The translations under genes were made by a program, and so were the position numbers. Positions 16,262-25,785 of a stretch of 64,000 bases of DNA are shown one piece after another; the first letter of the stretch is position 1; each line of letters opens with the position of its first letter. Below the pieces are notes generated by a model. That model had not been told where the DNA came from and made no database searches. It was given only the letters and a program-made list of their open reading frames with translations. The stretch is taken from assembly GCA_021272315.1 (NCBI GenBank), contig JAJSLI010000076.1, positions 1 to 64,000 of the forward strand, in the 5' to 3' direction. Source of the DNA: Methylacidiphilales bacterium (lineage in GTDB: Bacteria > Verrucomicrobiota > Verrucomicrobiia > Methylacidiphilales > UBA1321).

Positions 16262-16516
16262 CTGACTCGAACGAAGGCCATCGCGGCGGAATCACCAATC
16301 CGGGAAGTCGCTTTGACCAAGATCGGCTTGTCCACGTCGCTCCACCCCTTGCTCCGTCATGAAAAACGGCTTTTGGGATAAGGTAGGGTTTTACCCCATA
16401 TTCAGGATTCTTCTGGCTGGTTTACTTGAGTACGATGGAACGGGCACCCCTTCATCAAGCTTGACCTTGAAAAAGGGTCACGTGATGATAGCCAGTTCAC
16501 CCAAGGAGAAATGACC

Positions 16517-19500
16517 ATGCGCCAACCACGCCTTTTCACGGCCTCGAGCCTTGCCCTGCTCGCCGCCACCACGTTTCTCGCCCTGCCCGCGCGCGCGCAG
16601 ACTTCCCCCTTCATCCTGAATGGGGCCGCCACACCCAACAACACCGTCGTCACGGCCAGCGGCGCCAGCGATGTGGTGACGACCTCGAACGGCACGTTCG
16701 ACCCCTCTTCAGCCTTCTCGGATTCCGGCGGCAATACCAGCGTCGTCATCAGTTCAGGCACGACCATTACCGTTGTCTCGGGCAACCAGGCGATTTCGCT
16801 CGAGAGCGGCACCGTGAACAACTACGGGCAGGTCACCACCACCGGCGGCGGCAATACGGCCATCGTGATTCTCTCCACCCCCGCCACGGTAACCAACCAG
16901 GCTGGCGCGTTACTCTCCGGGGGTTCCAATGGCGTCGCCATCCAGGCCGGCGGTACCGTCACCAATTATGGCACAATCACAGGCTCCGACACGGACGGCG
17001 TCTTCGCCTTGACCGGTTCCGCCACCGTCATTAATAACGCGGGCGCCACGATTGATGGATACAGGAACGGCGTCGATCTCGAGGATGGCGGCATGGTGAC
17101 CAACGCGGGCACCATCACTGGCACCGACGGCGTGGGCATCCAGGTTCTCCACGCCACCGGCACCGTGACCAACACCGGGATCGTTGCCGGCATTGAGGAC
17201 GGTATCGCCCTGGATGTAGGCGGCACCATCACCAACTCCGGCGCCATCACCGGTACCGGCGTTGGCGGCGTCGGCATCCTGGCCCTGGCCAACTCCAGCA
17301 CCGTCACCAACTATGCCGGCGGCGTTATCTCCGGTCCCGGCGACGGTATCTCCCTCAACGCCGGCGGCTCGGTCACCAACTCCGGCTCCATCACCAGTTC
17401 CAACAACACCGGCGTCTTCATTGGCAGCGGCGCCGGCAGCGTCATCAACAACGCTGGTGGCGTTATCTCCGGTCCCGACGACGGCATCTCCCTCAACGAC
17501 GGCGGCACGGTCGTCAACTCCGGCACCGTCACCAGTTCCGAGCTAACCGGCGTCTTGATTACCGGCGGCATCGGCAGCGTCACCAACAACGCCGGCGCCT
17601 CCATCTCCGGACCCAACGACGGTGTCGACCTCACCAGAGGCGGCACGGTCGTCAACTCCGGCGCCATTACCAGCTCCGACAGCCTCGCCGTCTTGATTAC
17701 CGGGGGCACCGGCAGCGTCACCAACAATGCCGGCGGCATGATCCAGGGTAATGAGACCAGCGTCGAACTCGACAGCGGCGGCACCGTCTACAATGCCGGG
17801 CAGATCATTAACACGAACGCATCTTTTTTTGCCGTCCACATCACCGGCGGGGGTGGCACGATTACGAATGCCGCCACCGGCACCATCACCAGCTCGAATG
17901 ATGCCATCGAGGTCAACTCCAGCGGCGTCACCGTCACCAATTACGGTACCGTGACCAGTGCGGACCGCTACGCCATTTTCGGCGGAGAGGGAAATGACAT
18001 CATCAACTACGGCACCCTCACCACCATGGAAGGGCTCAACACAGCCAACCCGGCTTATAATGCCGTCTTCATCGACGGCGGCACCTTCACCAACGTGGAT
18101 GGTATCGTCAACGCCCCCTCGCTTTACTATGCCGTCCAGTTCAGCGGCAGCGACAATACCGCCAATATCGGCAACTTCTCCCGTTTCAACGGTAGCACGG
18201 CGCGCGATCTCTTCGGCGGCGGCGAGTCCAACGAGGTCCTCAACTTCAACTTCGTCGGCGGCACGGTCGACCCGCTGGTGGGCACAGCCGCCTACGGCTC
18301 GCTCACCGCGCAAGGCTACACCTACACCTTCCAGGCCTTCTCCACCGTCAACATCACCTCCACCACCTTGGCCGCCCTCGGCGCCACCCCCAACGAAACC
18401 GCCATCGGCGGCGCGCTGGACAACGCCATCAACCTCGCCGGCGCGCAAGGCGCCTCCCCGGCGGCCCTCATCAAAATTGATAACGCCCTTTCCAATATCT
18501 ACGCGGGCAATCCCGGCGCCGTCGGCTCCGCCCTCTCCGAGTTGAGCCCCGAGAAATTCGCCGCCTTCACCAGCGAAACCGCCTTCAACAACGCCAGCTT
18601 CGAGACCCAGGCCACCGACAGCTACCTCAACAGCCGCCGTTTCGGGCCGAACGGCACCTTCATCGGCGGCAACGGCAACATCGATGCCAGCGGCATGAGC
18701 GTCAACGATCCGAACTACGATCCGCAGCTCTCCGCGACCCACAGCCGCCTCCTCGCCTGGAACCCGGCCCCCGTCTCCAACGGCCTGCTCAGCGACGTCG
18801 CCGATCCCGTCCTCGCCGGCACGGAAATGCAGGACAGCAAGGACATGAAGCAAATCACCCCGGTCAACGACACCCCCTGGAACGTCTTCGTCCGCGGCAA
18901 CGTCGTCCTCGCCCAGGGCTTCTCCCAGGCCGATGTCCCCCACTTCGACGACAACAGCGAGGGCGTCACCCTCGGCGCCGATTACCGCTTCACGCCCAAC
19001 TTCCTCTTCGGCCTCACCGCCTCCTACGAGCACACCGACGCCACGCTCGACACCGACGGCAGCTCCGCCACCGTCGACAGCTACTCCCCCGGCCTCTACG
19101 CCAGCTACGCCGACCACGGCTGGTACGCCAACTTCTCCGGCAACTACCTCCACAACGCCTACACCCAGACGCGTGACATCAGCTTCCTCGGCCAGACGGC
19201 CAACAGCGCGCCGGAAGGCAATGAAGGCGTCGTCAACCTCGATGGCGGCTACGACTTCCACCACGGCGCCCTCACTTTCGGCCCGCTCGCCGGCCTCCAG
19301 TACACCCACCTCGCCGTTGATGGCTACGACGAATCCGGCTCCGCCGCCGACCTCGCCGTGAACGAGGACGACTCCGACTCCCTCCGCAGCCGCCTCGGCG
19401 GACGCCTCAGCTACATCTTCTGCACCTGCGGCGGCATCAGCATCACCCCGCACCTCGACGCCTCCTGGCAGCACGACTTCCTCGACCAGAGCCGCGGCAT

Positions 19501-19702
19501 CACCAGCCAGTTCACCGGCTTCGGCGGCGGCTCCTTCAGCGTCAACACCCCCGAGCCCAGCCGCGATTCCGCCCTCATCGATTCCGGCCTCGATGCCGAC
19601 CTCAATCGCACCGTCACCGTCTTCGTTGACTACGAGACCCAGGCCGGCTCGGACAACTACTTCGGCCAGTCCGTCCAGGCCGGCGTCAAAATCGGCTTCT
19701 GA
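16517..19702 (+). CDS. autotransporter (type V secretion) with repetitive passenger
   Basis: ATG 16517 lies eight bases after AAGGAG (16503-16508), so I prefer it to ATG 16511; the product has 1061 residues. A signal peptide (ASSLALLAATTFLALPARAQ) is followed by a long Gly/Thr/Asn/Ser-rich passenger of predicted beta-helix type. It includes tandem 46-residue units such as NAGGVISGPDDGISLNDGG. A spacer with NAINLAGAQGASPAALIKID precedes the C-terminal autotransporter barrel (from about residue 790, NVFVRGNVVLAQGFSQ), which ends in GVKIGF, with the terminal phenylalanine expected for BAM-dependent assembly. Cysteines are nearly absent except CTC in the barrel. The likely role is an adhesin or other surface protein; no protease or lipase domain is seen. 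Confidence 0.88.
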   Translation: MRQPRLFTASSLALLAATTFLALPARAQTSPFILNGAATPNNTVVTASGASDVVTTSNGTFDPSSAFSDSGGNTSVVISSGTTITVVSGNQAISLESGTVNNYGQVTTTGGGNTAIVILSTPATVTNQAGALLSGGSNGVAIQAGGTVTNYGTITGSDTDGVFALTGSATVINNAGATIDGYRNGVDLEDGGMVTNAGTITGTDGVGIQVLHATGTVTNTGIVAGIEDGIALDVGGTITNSGAITGTGVGGVGILALANSSTVTNYAGGVISGPGDGISLNAGGSVTNSGSITSSNNTGVFIGSGAGSVINNAGGVISGPDDGISLNDGGTVVNSGTVTSSELTGVLITGGIGSVTNNAGASISGPNDGVDLTRGGTVVNSGAITSSDSLAVLITGGTGSVTNNAGGMIQGNETSVELDSGGTVYNAGQIINTNASFFAVHITGGGGTITNAATGTITSSNDAIEVNSSGVTVTNYGTVTSADRYAIFGGEGNDIINYGTLTTMEGLNTANPAYNAVFIDGGTFTNVDGIVNAPSLYYAVQFSGSDNTANIGNFSRFNGSTARDLFGGGESNEVLNFNFVGGTVDPLVGTAAYGSLTAQGYTYTFQAFSTVNITSTTLAALGATPNETAIGGALDNAINLAGAQGASPAALIKIDNALSNIYAGNPGAVGSALSELSPEKFAAFTSETAFNNASFETQATDSYLNSRRFGPNGTFIGGNGNIDASGMSVNDPNYDPQLSATHSRLLAWNPAPVSNGLLSDVADPVLAGTEMQDSKDMKQITPVNDTPWNVFVRGNVVLAQGFSQADVPHFDDNSEGVTLGADYRFTPNFLFGLTASYEHTDATLDTDGSSATVDSYSPGLYASYADHGWYANFSGNYLHNAYTQTRDISFLGQTANSAPEGNEGVVNLDGGYDFHHGALTFGPLAGLQYTHLAVDGYDESGSAADLAVNEDDSDSLRSRLGGRLSYIFCTCGGISITPHLDASWQHDFLDQSRGITSQFTGFGGGSFSVNTPEPSRDSALIDSGLDADLNRTVTVFVDYETQAGSDNYFGQSVQAGVKIGF
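17315..17866 (+). repeat. 138-bp in-frame tandem repeats within the autotransporter passenger
   Basis: Equivalent codons (GCC GGC or GCT GGT before the ISG segment) occur at 17315, 17453, 17591 and 17729, a constant period of 138 bases or 46 residues. A looser preceding unit has its equivalent start near 17171. The DNA copies are close but not identical, so slippage or recombination could change copy number and passenger length. Confidence 0.8.
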
Positions 19703-20154
19703 ACTCAGCCTGAGCCGACTAGTATAAAGGGGTCAGACCGCACTATTGACACCAAGTTGCCGAGTGGTAAAGCCAGGTCACGCCTCGGGAATGGCGCACT
19801 TCAGCCCTTTGCAGTCCTCCGTGCGAAAATGTTGGCTCTCTGCCGCAAGCTCGGGAAATGGGCGCCTAACAGCACAGCCGCGCAGGACGCCAAGACAGCG
19901 CCTGCGGCCTGGGGCATGATCGCCATTCGTGAAACCAGCTCAATTCCTAAACGCGGTTCCCTCCCGCTTACTCCCGCCCTTCGGGCTCCGGCCCGCCATC
20001 GCGACCCAACAACGACTCCTAAAGTACCCACAGGGACCAGCTAAGGACCCACAAGGGGCAGCCAGGGGCCACAAGGCGCAGCAAAACGCGCTTACAAAAT
20101 TTTATTTTCTCTCCGGAGAAAATCCATGCGTTGATTTTCAACGACTTGCGTCGA
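19703..20154. other. intergenic region with degenerate repeats, no supported gene
   Basis: Between the autotransporter and the end of aroC. AAAGGGGTCAGACC (19727-19740) looks like a repeat-type motif; I cannot prove this inside the window. Around 20026-20090 three imperfect units of about 21 bases begin with CCCACAGGGACC, CCCACAAGGGGC and GCCACAAGGCGC. Two short open frames (19757-20044 and its opposite strand) resemble no family and lack ribosome-binding sites. Confidence 0.45.
20105..20122 (-). terminator. hairpin downstream of aroC
   Basis: TTTTCTC and GAGAAAA pair around the loop TCCG, 33 to 50 bases beyond the aroC stop, with an AT-rich stretch next to it in the direction of aroC transcription. 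The stem has few GC pairs, so terminator function is tentative. Confidence 0.3.
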
Positions 20155-21240
20155 TTACTCCCCAGCCACCGCCCGCTGGCGCAGGAAATGATCGGCAAGC
20201 ACGAGGCGCGTCATCGCCTCGACCATCGGCACAGCGCGAGGCAGCACACACGGGTCGTGACGCCCGCGCGCCTTCAGTTCCGCCGCTTCCCCGGTTACGG
20301 AGACGGTCTGCTGCGCCTGGGCAATGGTCGCCGTCGGCTTGAACGCGATGCGAAAAACAATGTCCTCGCCGTTGGAAATCCCCCCCTGCACGCCGCCGCT
20401 CCGGTTCGTCACCGTGCGAACACGCCCGCCTTCGTTCACGAAAGCGTCGTTGTGTTCGGAGCCTTTGAGAAGCGTCCCGGCAAAACCGGAGCCGATTTCA
20501 AACCCCTTGCTGGCGGGCAGGCTGAGCATCGCCTTGGCCAGGTCGGCCTCAAGCTTGTCGAAGACCGGTTCGCCCAGCCCCACCGGCGCGTTGCGGACGA
20601 GACACGTCACCACCCCGCCCAGCGAGTCGCCCGCCGCGCGGGTCTTTTCGATGAGCGCAATGACCCGTTCCGCGTCGGCGCTGTCGGGCCAGCGGACGAT
20701 GTTGCTTTCCACTTCGGCGTACGAAATTTTCTCCAGCGGCACGTTCGCCGTCAGGTCGTGCACCCGCGAAACGAACGCGACGATCTCCAGTTTCGGCGTG
20801 ACCTTTTTGAAAATCTGCCGGGCCACCGCGCCGCCGGCAACGCGCCCGATGGTTTCGCGGGCGGAAGCGCGGCCGCCGCCCTGCCAGTTGCGGATGCCGT
20901 ACTTGGCCTGGTAGGTGTAATCGGCGTGGGAGGGGCGGTAAAGCGTCTCCATCTCCTTGTAGGCCTCGGGCCGCTGGTCCTCGTTGCGCACCAGGATCGC
21001 GATGGGCGTACCCAGCGTTTGGCCCTCGAACGTGCCCGAAAGAATCTCGCACACGTCGGCCTCCTTGCGCGGCGTGACGATCTTGCTCTGGCCGGGCCGC
21101 CGCCGGTCGAGGTCGGCCTGCACGTCCGCGGCGGTGAGGGGAATGCGCGGCGGGCAGCCATCCACGACCACACCAATCCCGCCGTCGTGGGACTCGCCCC
21201 ACGTCGTGATCCGGAAAAGATGGCCAAAGGTGTTCGGCAT
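20155..21240 (-). CDS. aroC: chorismate synthase
   Basis: AroC converts 5-enolpyruvylshikimate-3-phosphate to chorismate using reduced FMN, the last step of the shikimate pathway. The 361-residue product starts at ATG 21240 with [17 protein letters not shown], the family N-terminus. It also has [29 protein letters not shown] and, near the C-terminus, [18 protein letters not shown]. An upstream start at 21270 adds ten non-conserved residues. One oddity is GESHD where most members have GESHG; the active-site histidine is kept. It is divergent from aroK, an earlier step of the same pathway, across 108 bases that should hold both promoters. Confidence 0.96.
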   Translation of the reverse strand: MPNTFGHLFRITTWGESHDGGIGVVVDGCPPRIPLTAADVQADLDRRRPGQSKIVTPRKEADVCEILSGTFEGQTLGTPIAILVRNEDQRPEAYKEMETLYRPSHADYTYQAKYGIRNWQGGGRASARETIGRVAGGAVARQIFKKVTPKLEIVAFVSRVHDLTANVPLEKISYAEVESNIVRWPDSADAERVIALIEKTRAAGDSLGGVVTCLVRNAPVGLGEPVFDKLEADLAKAMLSLPASKGFEIGSGFAGTLLKGSEHNDAFVNEGGRVRTVTNRSGGVQGGISNGEDIVFRIAFKPTATIAQAQQTVSVTGEAAELKARGRHDPCVLPRAVPMVEAMTRLVLADHFLRQRAVAGE

Positions 21241-21348
21241 GAGAAAGGCCACTCTAACAGATTGACGCAATTACGGAATGACGGAATTGTGGCGGTAAAG
21301 GTTGTTCGAAAAGTTGTCAAAGACGCGCTCCCGGAGCATCTTAAGGGC

Positions 21349-21870
21349 ATGGCCAGACACGTTACTCTTATCGGCATGATGGGCGCCGGGAAAAGCAGCG
21401 TCGCTCCACGGCTTGCGGATAGGCTGGGCCGTCGCGCGATCGAGATCGACGAGTTGATCGAGAAAAAGGAGGGCATGACCATCGGCGAGATCTTCATTGC
21501 CAAGGGGGAGGCCTACTTCCGCCGCGTCGAGTGCGAACTCATTCGGGAAGTCATCAAGCAGCCTCCCGCCGTCCTTTCCCTCGGTGGCGGCGCGTTCCAA
21601 TGGGAGGCGACCCGCAAACTTCTCCTCGCTGAAACCGTTGTCATCTATCTCGCGGCCACGCTGGAAGTCCTCTGTTCCCGGCTCCAGGCCGGCATCAACG
21701 CGCGCCCGCTGCTCAACGCGCCCGGTATCGATTTCCGGCAGACGGTGCATGATCTCCTCGAACGCCGCGACGCCAACTACGGTCTGGCCCATTACCGCGT
21801 CGAGACCGATTCACACACGCCGGATGACGTGGCCAAAGCCATCATCACGCTGCGCGAGGCTTATGAATGA
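21349..21870 (+). CDS. aroK: shikimate kinase
   Basis: AroK phosphorylates shikimate at O3 with ATP. The frame is open from far upstream, antisense to aroC, but the protein begins at ATG 21349 (173 aa) with ARHVTLIGMMGAGKSSVAPR, which includes the Walker A motif. EIDELIEKKEGMTIGEIF holds the substrate-binding aspartate, EAYFRRVE the conserved arginine, LSLGGGAF the glycine-rich shikimate loop and ARPLL the lid arginine. Length is normal for the family. It overlaps queG by four bases (ATGA), so the two are cotranscribed. Confidence 0.94.
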   Translation: MARHVTLIGMMGAGKSSVAPRLADRLGRRAIEIDELIEKKEGMTIGEIFIAKGEAYFRRVECELIREVIKQPPAVLSLGGGAFQWEATRKLLLAETVVIYLAATLEVLCSRLQAGINARPLLNAPGIDFRQTVHDLLERRDANYGLAHYRVETDSHTPDDVAKAIITLREAYE

Positions 21871-22907
21871 ACATGCTCGTCTCCGCGCCTGATTCCGCCG
21901 CGATCAAGTCACGTGCCATCGCACTCGGCTTCGATATCTGTGGCATCACCGGCGCCGATCCGAGCAGCCACGCCGATTTCTACCGACAGTGGATCGCCGA
22001 TGGCAAGGCGGGTGAGATGGCGTGGCTTGCGCGTGACCCCAACCGCCGCGCTGATCCCCGCGCCGTGCTGCCCGGTGCACGCAGCCTTATCGTCGCCGGT
22101 CTCAATTCTTGGCAGCCGCAGCCGGCGGGGAGGGGACGCGTCGCCCGCTACGCCCTTGGCGACGATTATCACGCCATTCTGCTAGAAAAACTCGAGACCC
22201 TCGCCGTGGAACTCGTTCGGGCCGGGGGTCAGGCCAAAATCCATGTCGATACCGGGCCCGTTCTCGAAAAGTCCCTTGCCGGGCGTGCCGGAATTGGCTG
22301 GCAGGGCAAGAGCACCATGCTGATTAGTCCCAAACTCGGCCCATGGCTGCTGCTCGGCGAGATTCTCACGACCCTTGACCTTGAGCCCGATACGCCGCAG
22401 CGCGATCGCTGCGGTTCCTGCACCCGCTGCATTTCCTCCTGCCCCACCGGCGCGATCACGGCTCCCTACCAGCTCGATGCCCGTCGCTGCATCGCTTATC
22501 TCACAATTGAGTTGAAGGGCTCCATCCCGGAGGAACTGCGTCCGCTTATCGGCGACCGCGTTTACGGCTGCGACGAATGTCTCGACGTCTGCCCCTGGAA
22601 CCGCTTCGCCCGCCGCACCCGCGAAACCCGATTTCATGCGCCGGAGGAAGATGTCGCGCGTGACCGGCTCCATGCTCTACTCGATATCACCGGGGCCGAG
22701 TTTAAGCGCCGGTTTGCGCGCAGCCCCATCCTCCGCGTCAAACGTCGTGGGCTCCTGCGCAACGTCTGTGTCGTTTTGGGCAACATCGGCGACAGCAGCG
22801 ATCTTCCCGCGCTCGAAAAAGCCTCGCGCCACGAGGAGCCGCTGGTTCGTGAACACGCCGCCTGGGCTATGCGGCGGATCAGGGAGAGAATCGGGCTTCC
22901 CGGCTAG
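21867..22907 (+). CDS. queG: epoxyqueuosine reductase
   Basis: QueG removes the epoxide oxygen of epoxyqueuosine in tRNA, the last step of queuosine synthesis, using cobalamin and two [4Fe-4S] clusters. The 346-residue protein has the catalytic aspartate in IHVDTGPVLEK (D128), a first ferredoxin-type motif at C182, C185, C188 and C192 (CGSCTRCISSCPTG), a second formed by C208, C235, C238 and C242 (CDECLDVCPW), and a C-terminal HEAT-like segment (ALEKASRHEEPLVREHAAWA). No other queuosine gene is in the window. It follows aroK with an ATGA overlap. Confidence 0.93.
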   Translation: MNMLVSAPDSAAIKSRAIALGFDICGITGADPSSHADFYRQWIADGKAGEMAWLARDPNRRADPRAVLPGARSLIVAGLNSWQPQPAGRGRVARYALGDDYHAILLEKLETLAVELVRAGGQAKIHVDTGPVLEKSLAGRAGIGWQGKSTMLISPKLGPWLLLGEILTTLDLEPDTPQRDRCGSCTRCISSCPTGAITAPYQLDARRCIAYLTIELKGSIPEELRPLIGDRVYGCDECLDVCPWNRFARRTRETRFHAPEEDVARDRLHALLDITGAEFKRRFARSPILRVKRRGLLRNVCVVLGNIGDSSDLPALEKASRHEEPLVREHAAWAMRRIRERIGLPG

Positions 22908-22936
22908 ATTCACGAAGCGGGTCAAGCCGCCATGCT

Positions 22937-23365
22937 TCAAGGTGTCGCTTGCGTCTGCGTTTGCTTCTGCTGCTGCACCGTCGCTTGGGCCTGTCCCTGT
23001 GCGTTGGCGTCATCGATGATCTTCTGCTGTTTAAGCTTGTCCGCTTCGTCTTTTTCCTTCTGGAGGGCCAGAGCGTCTTCGGCATCCCTCTTGGCCCGCG
23101 CTTGGGCGGCGATTTTCGCCTTTACCGGATCGTAGTGAAATCTCTTTTGCAAATCGGGTGGCAGCTTGTCCAGTGGCACCAACGCGCCGCCATTCTCGTA
23201 CAAGATGGTCACGGCATCGTCTTCCACCTTGACCACCAAAACGTTATGGTAGGTCTTGCCATCGGTCGTGACCCAATCGACGGCTTGCGCTCGAACCATC
23301 GTCAGGACTATCCAAAAGCCAATAACGAGCAGCAAGGGCTTGAGGCCGAAAAGGGGGCGAATCAT
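22937..23365 (-). CDS. small exported protein with coiled-coil tail
   Basis: A 142-residue protein with a signal peptide (LFGLKPLLLVIGFWIVLTMVRAQA). The mature N-terminal part (DWVTTDGKTYHNVLVVKVED followed by VTILYENGGALVPLDKLPPD) is a small beta domain seen in many exported Verrucomicrobiota proteins, as far as I recall. It is followed by a charged helix (AQARAKRDAEDALALQKEKD) and a Gln/Thr-rich end. No enzymatic motif is present. It may be a periplasmic structural or binding protein. It is convergent with queG, 29 bases apart. Confidence 0.65.
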   Translation of the reverse strand: MIRPLFGLKPLLLVIGFWIVLTMVRAQAVDWVTTDGKTYHNVLVVKVEDDAVTILYENGGALVPLDKLPPDLQKRFHYDPVKAKIAAQARAKRDAEDALALQKEKDEADKLKQQKIIDDANAQGQAQATVQQQKQTQTQATP

Positions 23366-23663
23366 AAAAGTGAGAATATCAAGCCAGATTGTACGTTGTC
23401 ATTACTGATTATAGCAAATCCAGCTTCAAAAAGCCAGTCTCAAAAAGGATCGGTACAGCTGGGCATACATTACCAGCGATACGAAGATAGACAGACCGGC
23501 AAATGTTTAGGTTACACTCTTTTTATTTTAGATCGTTTGTCTGGAGTCTGCCATAAGAGCTGGCCAACGTTCTTTTTATCGCTTGAGAGGGCCTGCCCAT
23601 CCGACCACTTTTCTTTCAAAGTGGCTTGATAATTGCGGTGCTCACGGGCATATTCCCCGCGTT
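23366..23663. other. AT-rich intergenic region upstream of the pyruvate dehydrogenase genes
   Basis: About 300 bases between divergent genes hold no supported ORF. The region is clearly richer in A and T than its surroundings, for example CACTCTTTTTATTTTAGATC near 23515, and must carry the promoter of the pdh genes and that of the small exported protein. I could not single out a promoter with confidence. Confidence 0.4.
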
Positions 23664-24722
23664 ATGCCCGCCGCAGACTCTGACGTTAAGAATTCGAAAA
23701 CCAGCGGTTCATCTCGTCTTCCCAATCTTCAGCCTCAGCAAAAGGTCGCACTTTATCGTCAAATGCTTCTTGTCCGGCGGTTTGAGGAAAAAGCCCGCCA
23801 GGCGTTTACTCAGGCCAAGATCAAGGGGTTTTGCCATCTTTACAACGGCCAGGAGGCCGTTGCTGTAGGAACGATCTCCGTCCTCAACGACGACGATGCC
23901 GTTATCACCGCCTATCGCGACCACGCCCACGCCCTTGTCCGTGGCGTTGACCCTAAGGCCTGCATGGCCGAGCTCTTCGGCAAAATCACCGGTTGCTCCC
24001 GCGGCAAGGGCGGTTCGATGCACTTCTTTGGAGTTGAAAAACATTTTTATGGCGGTCACGGCATCGTTGGCAGCCAGATTCCCCTCGGCACCGGTCTCGC
24101 TTATGCCCAGAAATACCTCGGGACCAATCGTGTAACGCTTGCCTACATGGGCGACGGCGCGATCAACCAGGGCGCGGTGTACGAGTCGATGAACCTCGCC
24201 GCACTCTGGAAACTTCCAGTCATTTACATCGTCGAGAACAACGAATACTCCATGGGCACCAGCGTTGCCCGTTCTTCCGCCGGCGATCCGTTGACCAAGC
24301 GTGCCGGGGCTTTCGACATGGCAGCCATTCAGGCCAACGGAATGGATGTCGACGATGTCCGAGCCAAAACCTTCGAGGCCGTTTCACTCGCACGCACTGA
24401 AAGCCAGCCAACCCTGATGGAAATCCGCACCTATCGGTACTTTGGCCATTCCATGTCGGATCCCGGCCACTATCGCAGCAAGGAAGAAATCGCGTCCCGC
24501 CGCAAAACCGATCCCATCGAGCTTTACAAGGCCCGCCTCATCGAGCAGAAAGTCGCCACCGAGGAAAAGCTCAATGCCATCGACGAGGAAGTCCAGGCCA
24601 TCGTCCAGGCCGCCTACGATTTCGCTGAAGCCAGCCCCGAACCCGAATTTGAAACCGTCTTTGAGGACATCTTCACGCCCGAGGACCAGATTCCCGAGTT
24701 TCGTCCCGACCCGCGGGGTTAA
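23664..24722 (+). CDS. pdhA: pyruvate dehydrogenase E1 component, alpha subunit
   Basis: E1 alpha/beta decarboxylates pyruvate with thiamine diphosphate and transfers the acetyl group to lipoyl-E2. The 352-residue product (ATG 23664; the frame opens at 23583) has the thiamine-diphosphate motif in YMGDGAINQGAVYESMNLA ending in ENNEYS, the substrate channel segment YRDHAHALVRG, and GGSMHFFG, all typical of PdhA. The segment RYFGHSMSDPGHYR corresponds to the regulatory loop of E1 alpha. E1 beta follows 44 bases downstream and E2 after two intervening short genes; E3 (lipoamide dehydrogenase) is not in the window. Confidence 0.94.
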   Translation: MPAADSDVKNSKTSGSSRLPNLQPQQKVALYRQMLLVRRFEEKARQAFTQAKIKGFCHLYNGQEAVAVGTISVLNDDDAVITAYRDHAHALVRGVDPKACMAELFGKITGCSRGKGGSMHFFGVEKHFYGGHGIVGSQIPLGTGLAYAQKYLGTNRVTLAYMGDGAINQGAVYESMNLAALWKLPVIYIVENNEYSMGTSVARSSAGDPLTKRAGAFDMAAIQANGMDVDDVRAKTFEAVSLARTESQPTLMEIRTYRYFGHSMSDPGHYRSKEEIASRRKTDPIELYKARLIEQKVATEEKLNAIDEEVQAIVQAAYDFAEASPEPEFETVFEDIFTPEDQIPEFRPDPRG

Positions 24723-24766
24723 ACCTGGCGCCGTCAAAAAGCATTACATCACTTGAAATTATTTTC

Positions 24767-25741
24767 ATGCCCACCTTGACTTACCGCGAAGCTCTCAACC
24801 AGGCCCTTTCCGAGGAAATGGAGCGCGACGACCGCGTTATGCTGATGGGCGAGGAAGTCGCCGAGTACGATGGCGCCTACAAAGTCAGCCAAGGCCTGCT
24901 CAAGAAATTTGGTCCCAAACGCGTTGTTGATACGCCCATCAGCGAAAGCGGTTTCAGCGGTCTTGCCATCGGCGCCGCCATGTACGGGCTGCGCCCCGTC
25001 GTCGAGTTCATGACTTGGAGCTTTTCCCTCGTTGCCTACGACCAGATCATCAACAACGCCGCCCAGGTCCGCTACATGTCCGGCGGCCAACTCTCCGTCC
25101 CCATCGTTTTCCGGGGTTCCTCCGGCGGCGGGCTTCAGGTTGGCGCCACCCACTCCCACACGCCGGAGAACTGGTACGCCAATGTTCCCGGGTTGACTGT
25201 CATCACTCCTGCTTTCCCCGACGATGCCAAAGGTCTCCTAAAAAGCGCGATCCGCAGCAACAATCCCGTCTGCTTCCTCGAAAACGAAAAACTCTACGGC
25301 TACAAGGACGAAGTCCCCGAGGGCGAATACCTCACCGAAATCGGCAAGGCTCGCGTTTGCCGCGAAGGTGGCGATCTGACCATCGTTAGCAACAGCGGTT
25401 CCACCCATCGCGCGCTCAATGCCGCGAAACAACTCGAAGCCGAAGGTATTTCCGTTGAAGTCATCGACCTCCGTACCGTCAAGCCGCTCGACTTCGCCAC
25501 CATCGCCGATTCTGTCGTCAAAACCAATCGCGTCCTCATCGTTGAGGAAAACAAGCCTTTCGCCGGCTGGGGCGCGCAGGTTGCCTACCAGATCCAGCGT
25601 GAACTCTTCGACGATCTCGACGCTCCCATCCACCGCCTCACTTCCCTCGACGTTCCGCAGCCCTACAGTGGCAAGCTCGAACAGGCCATCCTCCCCAACG
25701 AGGAAAGGGTCATTGCGGCGGTCAGGGAAGCCTTGGCCTAG
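24767..25741 (+). CDS. pdhB: pyruvate dehydrogenase E1 component, beta subunit
   Basis: Partner of PdhA in the heterotetrameric E1. The 324-residue protein begins with LTYREALNQALSEEMERDD and has GEEVAEYDGAYKVSQGL, the glutamate that activates thiamine diphosphate, then GLAIGAAMYGLRPVVEFM and the C-terminal transketolase domain (ISVEVIDLRTVKPLD, RVLIVEENKPFAGWGAQVA, LDVPQPYS). The length and all motifs are normal. A 24-codon basic ORF and a UPF0173 hydrolase gene separate it from pdhC, which is unusual for this operon. Confidence 0.95.
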   Translation: MPTLTYREALNQALSEEMERDDRVMLMGEEVAEYDGAYKVSQGLLKKFGPKRVVDTPISESGFSGLAIGAAMYGLRPVVEFMTWSFSLVAYDQIINNAAQVRYMSGGQLSVPIVFRGSSGGGLQVGATHSHTPENWYANVPGLTVITPAFPDDAKGLLKSAIRSNNPVCFLENEKLYGYKDEVPEGEYLTEIGKARVCREGGDLTIVSNSGSTHRALNAAKQLEAEGISVEVIDLRTVKPLDFATIADSVVKTNRVLIVEENKPFAGWGAQVAYQIQRELFDDLDAPIHRLTSLDVPQPYSGKLEQAILPNEERVIAAVREALA

Positions 25742-25785
25742 GCAAGTGTTCCGGAAATTACTATCCCAAAGGGTCTGGAGTAAAG

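Noticed and set aside
17315-17866. Direct repeats that might suggest a CRISPR array
   Set aside because: The period is 138 bases, the units are in frame without unique spacers, and they encode protein repeats of an autotransporter.
17543-19474. Minus-strand frame of 643 aa inside the autotransporter
   Set aside because: It is rich in Val, Gly and Glu because it reads the repetitive passenger backwards. It has no start signal, and the plus strand holds a complete signal peptide and barrel.
19757-20044. Open frames on both strands between the autotransporter and aroC
   Set aside because: The sequence resembles degenerate repeats, no start is supported and nothing matches a known family.
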